Assembly: GCF_000331995.1 (NCBI RefSeq)
Contig: NC_020134.1
Span: 2,080,001 to 2,144,000 of the forward strand
Origin: Thermoclostridium stercorarium subsp. stercorarium DSM 8532
Lineage (GTDB): Bacteria > Bacillota > Clostridia > DSM-8532
Reading direction: 5' to 3'
DNA: 64,000 nucleotides
Shown piece after piece: positions 58,468-64,000 of this stretch. Both the position numbers and the translations under genes were made by a program. The notes under the pieces were generated by a model, which had not been told where the DNA came from, ran no database searches, and saw only the letters and a program-made list of their open reading frames with translations. The stretch's first letter is position 1; every line of letters begins with the position of its first letter.

Positions 58468-59139
58468 TTATTTTTTATCATTGCAAAGCAAAAACAGTCT
58501 GTTATATTGATCATATTCAGGATAATAAATCTCTTTATATTCCACAACGCTAAAATAGTTTTCCAGCAACCCTCTCCATTCTTCCGCAGTCTGATTCCAT
58601 AAATATAACCCGTCATCCAGCATGTTTTTATCAATATCTATAATCTTTATATTCCATTCTTTAATTTTTTCATACGTAAGGTAAGGATTCAATTTTAACA
58701 GTATTTTGCCACCTGTTCTTAAAATACGCTTTATTTCTGCCAATACTTTAACAGCGTCTTCCGGAAACAAATTGTCGATGATATTTGCAAGTATTGCGCC
58801 GTCAAAGGAATCATCAACAATTTTGTCAAGCTCCTCAACTCCTCCGGCAGTGAAGGTGAAACCTTCAAAATTATTTATCCTTTGGAGTTCCATGGCTACT
58901 CTAATCCCTTTATCTGAAATATCTATACCTTTATGAATTTTTGTGCCTCTCAAACAGCACTTAAACAGCATAACACCAATTCCGCATCCGAAATCGATTA
59001 TGGATTCTGAATTGAAACAAAGCCAGTCCAGCGCCTTATTCAAATCATCATGTCCCACGTCCGTTGTTTTAATCTGACCTGTTTCGGTTTTTCCAAACAC
59101 CTCATTCCAGTGCTCTGCAATTCTTTTATAGTCAGCCAT
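58468..59139 (-). CDS. Class I SAM-dependent methyltransferase
   Basis: 223 residues. Motif I is SIIDFGCGIGVMLFKC (about 43-58) with the acidic residue in IHKGIDISDKGIRVA. Motif II/III region: FDGAILANIIDNLFPEDAVK and ILRTGGKILLKLNPYL. Substrate unknown. It stands alone between ddh and the ABC/CODH operon. Confidence 0.88.
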   Translation of the reverse strand: MADYKRIAEHWNEVFGKTETGQIKTTDVGHDDLNKALDWLCFNSESIIDFGCGIGVMLFKCCLRGTKIHKGIDISDKGIRVAMELQRINNFEGFTFTAGGVEELDKIVDDSFDGAILANIIDNLFPEDAVKVLAEIKRILRTGGKILLKLNPYLTYEKIKEWNIKIIDIDKNMLDDGLYLWNQTAEEWRGLLENYFSVVEYKEIYYPEYDQYNRLFLLCNDKK

Positions 59140-59481
59140 TTAATCATCCCCTGAGACAATCATGCCTGACTTGAATAAATCAGGTATTAACGTACTTCTG
59201 GCATAAGTATGCCTTTAAACCTGATTATAACATCTGTTAACTTTAAAGAAAATGGGACGGAAATTTTAATGTTTTATTGTGCCCGCCTAAATAAAAATAT
59301 TAAAAATAAATACTTGTAATTGTGAAACTTCTGGCTGAATTGAAATATTAAAAAGTTAAATGGAATATGCAACAAAACACGGCAGTGCGGAATTGTTCAG
59401 GTTACCGATGGAAAAGTGCATTACCCATGCGCTGCTTTGTATCCGTGGCCTGTAATTCAGATTTTTCAGCCGGACCTTTTA
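59140..59481. other. Intergenic region downstream of the ABC operon
   Basis: About 340 bp between the methyltransferase start and the end of the ATPase gene. AT-rich; a possible promoter for the methyltransferase lies here. No gene or clear terminator was recognised. Confidence 0.4.
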
Positions 59482-60255
59482 TTATAAATAGAATTCAGGT
59501 TCGGTGCAGTGCTTAAGTCCGAATTCTTCAAAAATGCTGTCCCTTATTTTTAAAAAATCCGGTGATGTCCTGTCTCTTTTCCTTGGCAATGGCACTTTAA
59601 TTACGTTTTTTATTTTTCCCGGAGACGGTGTCATTACCACAATTCTGTCAGCCAGAAAAACCGCCTCTTCAATATCGTGAGTCACAAATAATATTGTTTT
59701 TTTCTTTTCCTTCCATATTCTTTCAATCTCATCCTGCATGGTCATTCGGGTCATTGCGTCCAGCGCGCCGAACGGCTCGTCCATAAGAAGTATTTCCGGA
59801 TCCACTGCCAGCGCCCTTGCCAGCGCGACCCTCTGCTGCATTCCCCCGGAAAGCTGGACCGGGTAATGGTTTTTATAGGCCGAAAGGCCTACAAGTTCAA
59901 TATATTCCTCTGCAATAAAACGCCTCTCCTTTTTCGTTAATTTTTCCCCTTCAAGCCCAAGTTCAACGTTTTTCAAAACAGTCCTCCATGGAAGAAGCCC
60001 ATAATTTTGAAATATCATAATTCTGTTTTTTGAAGGTTTTGTTACTATCTCGCCGTTAATCTTTATGACACCTGAAGTCGGTACGTCAAAACCTGCTATT
60101 AAATTCAGCAGAGTGGATTTTCCGCATCCGCTCGGTCCAAGCAAGCAAACAAATTCCCCTTTTTCAATTTCCATGTCTATTTTCTCGAGGGCGACAGTTA
60201 CGCCTTTATCTTTAAAAAAATATTCCCGCGAAACTTCATTAATTAAAATATACAT
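59482..60255 (-). CDS. ABC transporter ATPase (SsuB/TauB-type)
   Basis: 257 residues. Walker A GPSGCGKST, Q-loop IMIFQNYGLLPW, signature LSGGMQQRVALARAL, Walker B ILLMDEPFGALDAMTR and H-loop FVTHDIEEAVFLADRI. It is the energy subunit of an importer for nitrate, sulfonate, taurine, bicarbonate or thiamine-precursor type substrates. Last gene of a cooS-linked operon; 3 bp after the permease gene. Confidence 0.93.
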   Translation of the reverse strand: MYILINEVSREYFFKDKGVTVALEKIDMEIEKGEFVCLLGPSGCGKSTLLNLIAGFDVPTSGVIKINGEIVTKPSKNRIMIFQNYGLLPWRTVLKNVELGLEGEKLTKKERRFIAEEYIELVGLSAYKNHYPVQLSGGMQQRVALARALAVDPEILLMDEPFGALDAMTRMTMQDEIERIWKEKKKTILFVTHDIEEAVFLADRIVVMTPSPGKIKNVIKVPLPRKRDRTSPDFLKIRDSIFEEFGLKHCTEPEFYL

Positions 60256-60258
60256 TTT

Positions 60259-61032
60259 TCAGTCTTCCACCCCCGGGAGTGCCATCCAACGACTTTTTAT
60301 CCGGTCCTCAAGAATTCTTATCAACCGATCCAGTAAAAAACCCAAAAGCCCGATTATAATTATCCCTGCCAATACCAAATCCGTTCTCAGTGAATTTCTC
60401 GCATCTATAATCATGAACCCCAACCCTGACTGCGCACCTACCATTTCCCCCGCCACAAGGAATACCCATGCCGAGCCAAGGGCCAGATGGAGGCCGTTCA
60501 CTATCATCGGGAAAGCTGCAGGAAGAATAATTTTAAAAAGCAGCCGGGGCTCTCTTATTCCAAAATTTTCAGCCACTTTAAGATAGATCAAATCCACGTT
60601 TCCCACTCCTGAAACCGTTGAAAGCAGGACCGGGAAAAAAGCGGCTATAAAAATGATTACAACAGCCGGAGCATCCCCTATTCCAAACCACAGAACTATG
60701 AACGGGAACCATGCGATGGGTGAAATGGGTCTTAATATCTGCACAACGGGATCAACAAAAGCCCATATGCTTTTATTCCATCCAAGCAACAGGCCGAGAC
60801 CTATGCCTGCGGCAACGGCAGACAAATACCCGGTAAAAAACCGGACAAGACTGACCTTGATATTCGCAAATAGCGTCTGATCTTCCACAAGTTCCGATAT
60901 TCCCGCAAGAACCGCAGCCGGTGAAGGAAAAAGTGATTTTTCAAACCTGCCCGCAAGCGCAATCAGTTCCCATAGGGCTGTAAGTACAGATATGCTTATT
61001 ACAACCTCTAACGCCTTCCTGAACCCTTTCAT
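60259..61032 (-). CDS. ABC transporter permease (SsuC/TauC-type)
   Basis: 257 residues with about six spans. The EAA-loop region includes KVAENFGIREPRLLFKIILP then AAFPMIVNGLHLALGSAWVF. Opening TALWELIALAGRFEKSLFPS is typical of the SsuC family. 9 bp downstream of the binding-protein gene and 3 bp before the ATPase gene. Confidence 0.92.
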   Translation of the reverse strand: MKGFRKALEVVISISVLTALWELIALAGRFEKSLFPSPAAVLAGISELVEDQTLFANIKVSLVRFFTGYLSAVAAGIGLGLLLGWNKSIWAFVDPVVQILRPISPIAWFPFIVLWFGIGDAPAVVIIFIAAFFPVLLSTVSGVGNVDLIYLKVAENFGIREPRLLFKIILPAAFPMIVNGLHLALGSAWVFLVAGEMVGAQSGLGFMIIDARNSLRTDLVLAGIIIIGLLGFLLDRLIRILEDRIKSRWMALPGVED

Positions 61033-61041
61033 TTCATTCCT

Positions 61042-62022
61042 TCACCTGTCTATAAAAGAATTGTCTACAAATTCTTCGTACCCGGGCGGGTTTTCAGAAA
61101 GCCCCAACTCTATCATGTAATTTACAAGTTCATTGTAATCATCCTCTTCCAGTCTCAGGTCATTGTATGAAATCCACTGAAGTGACAAATCCAGCACATC
61201 GGGGTTTGTTTTCAGGTATTTTGACGTCGCGTTCTTAACCTCTTCGTTTTTTAATTCGGCCTTCACTCCGGCTTTTACATACTCCTTTACAAATTCTTCA
61301 ACCACGCCGGGATTATTTTTTATAAAGTCACTCCTGAGGATAAGGCCGCAGCACAGCGAACCTTCCCAAAGCTCACGAGACTCAAACAGTTTTTTTCCTT
61401 TTCCTGCGATCACCGATTGGGCACCGAAAGGCTCGGCCACACAATAACCGGCAATCCTGCCTTCGGCGAGCGCTGCCGGCATTTCGGGCGGCGGCAGTTC
61501 AACCACATTCACGTCACTGTATGAAAGGCCGTTATTTTCCAGCAAAATATGTAACAAAATATTGTGAGTTGACAGTTTGCTGGGTATTGCAAAGGTTTTC
61601 CCCCTTAAATCCTCAACACTGTTTATATTTTCAGACACTATCACCACGTTGCCGTCCCGATGTCCGAGAGCCACCGCCTTTAAATCAATTCCCTGTTCTT
61701 TCGCTTTAACTGCAAGTTCAATAAGCATCAAAGCTCCGTCTACTTTTCCGGCATTCAGTGCTTCCGCCAGTTCGGTCCAAGAACCAAATTTAACAAGTTC
61801 AAGACTGAAATGCCTGAACTTCCCGTTCGACAGTTCGTTTTCTATATACAGCGGAACTGCATGAGTGATTGGAAGATAGGCTATCTTTACGGTTTTTATT
61901 TCTTCTTGAGCATTCAGTCCATTTTTTTCTGACAATCCGCCTTTACTGACGCACGCCGGAAAAAGCATCAAAAGTATGGCGGTTAAAATTAAACAAACAG
62001 TTCCCGAAATGTTTTTCAGCAA
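61042..62022 (-). CDS. ABC transporter substrate-binding lipoprotein (NMT1/SsuA-like)
   Basis: 326 residues from a TTG start with GGGGGAT upstream. Lipobox LFPAC at about 24. The periplasmic-binding fold of the NMT1/THI5/SsuA group: VKIAYLPITHAVPLYIENEL, FGSWTELAEALNAGKVDGAL, VAEPFGAQSVIAGKGKKLFE. It binds a small organic or oxyanion ligand outside the membrane. It is 21 bp downstream of the CODH gene. Confidence 0.9.
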   Translation of the reverse strand: MLKNISGTVCLILTAILLMLFPACVSKGGLSEKNGLNAQEEIKTVKIAYLPITHAVPLYIENELSNGKFRHFSLELVKFGSWTELAEALNAGKVDGALMLIELAVKAKEQGIDLKAVALGHRDGNVVIVSENINSVEDLRGKTFAIPSKLSTHNILLHILLENNGLSYSDVNVVELPPPEMPAALAEGRIAGYCVAEPFGAQSVIAGKGKKLFESRELWEGSLCCGLILRSDFIKNNPGVVEEFVKEYVKAGVKAELKNEEVKNATSKYLKTNPDVLDLSLQWISYNDLRLEEDDYNELVNYMIELGLSENPPGYEEFVDNSFIDR

Positions 62023-62043
62023 TTCACATCCCCCTTTAACAGG

Positions 62044-64000
62044 CTAATTCCACATCAGTTCCTTTCTTTTCCGGTTTATATCGGCGATAATTCTGTCGGC
62101 AAGCTTACCGGGATCCACTTCAACCACCATAACCGAGCCAAGAGTTTCTTTCGTGTCTTCAAAAAGGAATTTCATTACTTTTTCAGACCCCAGCACCGGC
62201 GGATATACCGAATGATACGAGTTTATTCCGAGAAGCCTGAACCCAAGCGCTGCAGCGACCCCCTTTTCATTGGACCATTCGGGGCTTGCAAAGGCAAAAG
62301 GCATGTCTTTTATATCTTTGCCGACGGCATCGGCCAGAACCCTGAAAAACGCGGAAGCCCTCGCATTGTCAAGGCATTCACCCATATGCCATACCGGCGG
62401 CAGATCGGGCTGCAAAAATCCCCTAAGTTCCTTCCCGGCTTTTTCCAGCGTCCCGACACTGCAATACCCCATTTTCAATAAGGGAAAAGACGCACAGCCG
62501 TTTGTGAGGACAAGAATATTGTTTTCTATCAGCTTTTGGGCGACATCGGTTATCGCCTTTTCATACATAACCCTGGGATTGTTGCATCCGACCAGATTGA
62601 CAACGCCACGGATTTTTCCGCTTTTTAACGCATCGGCAATTTTCTCGACGCCCCCGAAACGGTTCATAATGTACTCCACCGAAAATCCTATTTCAGCTTC
62701 CACTTCACACTGCGGAACAAATACAGGAACTCCCCTTCTCTGCCCAAAACTTTCTATGGCCCTTTTTACAATCGTTCTTGCCAGGTTCCGGGTTTCAGTC
62801 AAATTTGAATGGTGGTGGTCATATCCATAATGCTCGGCTCCGGGAAGCCTTCCTGAATCACTGGTTGTTACAACAGTTGTCTTAAAACATTTTGCCACGT
62901 CCATTACCGACGGGAAAACGTCCTGAACATCGGCAACCCATAAATCCAGGGCCCCGGTACCGAGAACAAGCTCCGCCCCCATCGCGTTGGACAACGGAAT
63001 AACTCCCCCGTAACGGTACATTGCCGAAAGCCCGGAACAGCATATACCGTAAAATCTTATCCCAAGCGCGCCTTTTTCCTGCGCAAGACGTATGAATTCA
63101 TCGCTTCTGCCCTGTTTCACTATTTCGCTTACCAATAACGGTGAATGACCATGAACGGCAATATTCACATAACCTTCCCTTAAAGCTCCGAGGTTTGCCT
63201 TAACCCTGCTTCTTCGCGGTAAACCGAACAGGCTGTCCATGGCTATTGAAGACCCAAGCACACTGGTCCATGCAAAAGCAAGGCCGCACCGCAGAAACTG
63301 TTTCATCACGTTTTTCCAGTCCCCGTCGGTTCCGGTGGTCGTCCGGTGCAGAGCTTCAAATACTTCATGATATGCCCCTATCGGCAGTATGTCCAGTTCC
63401 TTCCATTTATCAATCCGTTCCTTTGTTGCAAAAGCATTTAAAATTTTGTGCTCTGCCGGTACCGTTCTTGACAAATCTTCCAGAAGGATGTCCGCGACTT
63501 CCGCCGCCAGCTGCCCAACCGTTTTCCCTTCGGTGGCAATCCCCAGCTGAGCGGCTGACTTTTTCAGTTTTTCAGCACCCAGTACGGGCATATCCAATGT
63601 TCCTTCCCCTGCCGCTTTAAGCGCCAGCATTATTTCGCGCCCTCTTGCTCCATGGGCTGCAACGCCTGCCGCCACCCACCTCAGGAGATTTCTTGCCACA
63701 ATAAGGTCCGCATCGGCACCGCATACCCCTCTGCGGCTTTTTCTGGTAATTCTGCACGGCCCGATGTTGCAATTTCTGCAACAAACACCCGCAATTCCAA
63801 AGCTGCAGTGGGGTTTCTGACTGTCAAACCGGTCAAAGCAGGTTTCACAACCCGCTTTCTCCATATGTACAAGCATTTCACGCACTGCAGGATCAGGGGT
63901 GTTTTCCATCACATCGGATTTTGAAGGAAAACTTCTTCTATACTCATTAACCGCTTCAGTATAATCAAAGAGGTCTTCGTCATGATAATACTCCCCGTTG
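62044..64000 (-). CDS. cooS: CooS-type carbon monoxide dehydrogenase homologue, divergent C-cluster (start beyond window)
   Basis: At least 650 residues; the frame stays open to the window edge, so the start is outside. D- and B-cluster cysteines are complete: HCSFG, GVCCRNCNIGPC and RRGVCGADAD. C-cluster ligands: His in AVHGHSPLL, Cys in YGICCSG, Cys in VGCNNPR, Cys in TNGCASFP and Cys in MGECLDNAR all remain. But the usual cysteine of the VQC(I/M)MP motif is Asp here (DVQDVFPSV; codon 62920-62922). The His array after AAH is also partly lost (HGARGRE). Lys remains in SPEWSNEKG. It is followed at 21, 9 and 3 bp spacing by an ABC importer. It may be a CODH clade with altered metal cluster or a redox enzyme of another function. 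No acetyl-CoA synthase gene is in view. Confidence 0.9.
   Translation of the reverse strand, partial: NGEYYHDEDLFDYTEAVNEYRRSFPSKSDVMENTPDPAVREMLVHMEKAGCETCFDRFDSQKPHCSFGIAGVCCRNCNIGPCRITRKSRRGVCGADADLIVARNLLRWVAAGVAAHGARGREIMLALKAAGEGTLDMPVLGAEKLKKSAAQLGIATEGKTVGQLAAEVADILLEDLSRTVPAEHKILNAFATKERIDKWKELDILPIGAYHEVFEALHRTTTGTDGDWKNVMKQFLRCGLAFAWTSVLGSSIAMDSLFGLPRRSRVKANLGALREGYVNIAVHGHSPLLVSEIVKQGRSDEFIRLAQEKGALGIRFYGICCSGLSAMYRYGGVIPLSNAMGAELVLGTGALDLWVADVQDVFPSVMDVAKCFKTTVVTTSDSGRLPGAEHYGYDHHHSNLTETRNLARTIVKRAIESFGQRRGVPVFVPQCEVEAEIGFSVEYIMNRFGGVEKIADALKSGKIRGVVNLVGCNNPRVMYEKAITDVAQKLIENNILVLTNGCASFPLLKMGYCSVGTLEKAGKELRGFLQPDLPPVWHMGECLDNARASAFFRVLADAVGKDIKDMPFAFASPEWSNEKGVAAALGFRLLGINSYHSVYPPVLGSEKVMKFLFEDTKETLGSVMVVEVDPGKLADRIIADINRKRKELMWN

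Noticed and set aside
58383..58634. 83-aa minus-strand ORF overlapping the methyltransferase
   Set aside because: Out-of-frame shadow of the methyltransferase C-terminus.

Overview
The window reads as chromosome from a low-GC, thermophilic, plant-fibre-degrading clostridium. A GH9 gene start and a complete GH48 gene (celZ/celY arrangement), plus a GH11 xylanase carrying three CBM6 modules, match what is known of Clostridium (Thermoclostridium) stercorarium. Housekeeping genes are typical of Clostridia: type III glutamine synthetase, an aspS-gatCAB operon under a T-box, glycine and TPP riboswitches, and meso-DAP dehydrogenase. This assignment comes from recognising the genes, not from a search.

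Layout. 1-3.3 kb: cellulases celY and celZ (minus strand). 4.1-10.7 kb: a complete four-gene Wadjet-type (JetABCD) anti-plasmid SMC operon. 11-18.5 kb: a riboswitch-controlled Na+/alanine-glycine symporter, an LD-carboxypeptidase, a HAD phosphatase, an FtsH-like ATPase without a protease domain, a PflX-like radical SAM protein and an MBL-fold hydrolase. 18.5-19.6 kb: decayed AraC, CPBP and nifH/homocitrate-synthase-like pieces. 20-28.3 kb: glnN behind an attenuator-like leader, then aspS-gatC-gatA-gatB behind a T-box whose likely specifier is AAC (Asn). This fits the indirect Asp-tRNA(Asn) amidation route. 28.7-37 kb: an accessory zone rich in broken genes (split MBL paralogue, frameshifted flavin reductase, MFS tail, BlaI/BlaR1 remnants, frameshifted GNAT) that surrounds the intact xylanase gene. 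37-43.3 kb: DUF3788/DUF3795-like protein, DinB-like protein, TPP riboswitch-thiW, DUF362-ferredoxin protein, GNAT, a frameshifted CPBP gene and a TfoX C-terminal-domain protein. 43.4-48 kb: a five-gene cluster of exported proteins including a papain-like peptidase, with a decayed, internally deleted second copy beside it. 48.2-51.3 kb: a nested IS3/IS256 structure that truncates a serine recombinase. 52.2-59.1 kb: rlmD, an exported-protein pair, an XRE regulator, a receiver-only response regulator, ddh and a methyltransferase. 59.5-64 kb: an operon of a divergent Ni-CODH-like CooS (runs off the window) with a complete SsuABC/TauABC-type ABC importer.

The best candidates for new biology are: (1) the CooS-like protein that keeps five of the six usual C-cluster ligands but has Asp where the conserved VQC cysteine should be, tightly linked to an importer for a small oxyanion-like or aromatic substrate; (2) the exported papain-like peptidase cluster with its decayed duplicate; (3) the protease-less membrane FtsH-like ATPase; (4) the leader RNAs of glnN and aspS-gatCAB. 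The Wadjet operon is complete but of a known kind. No tRNA, rRNA or CRISPR array was seen.
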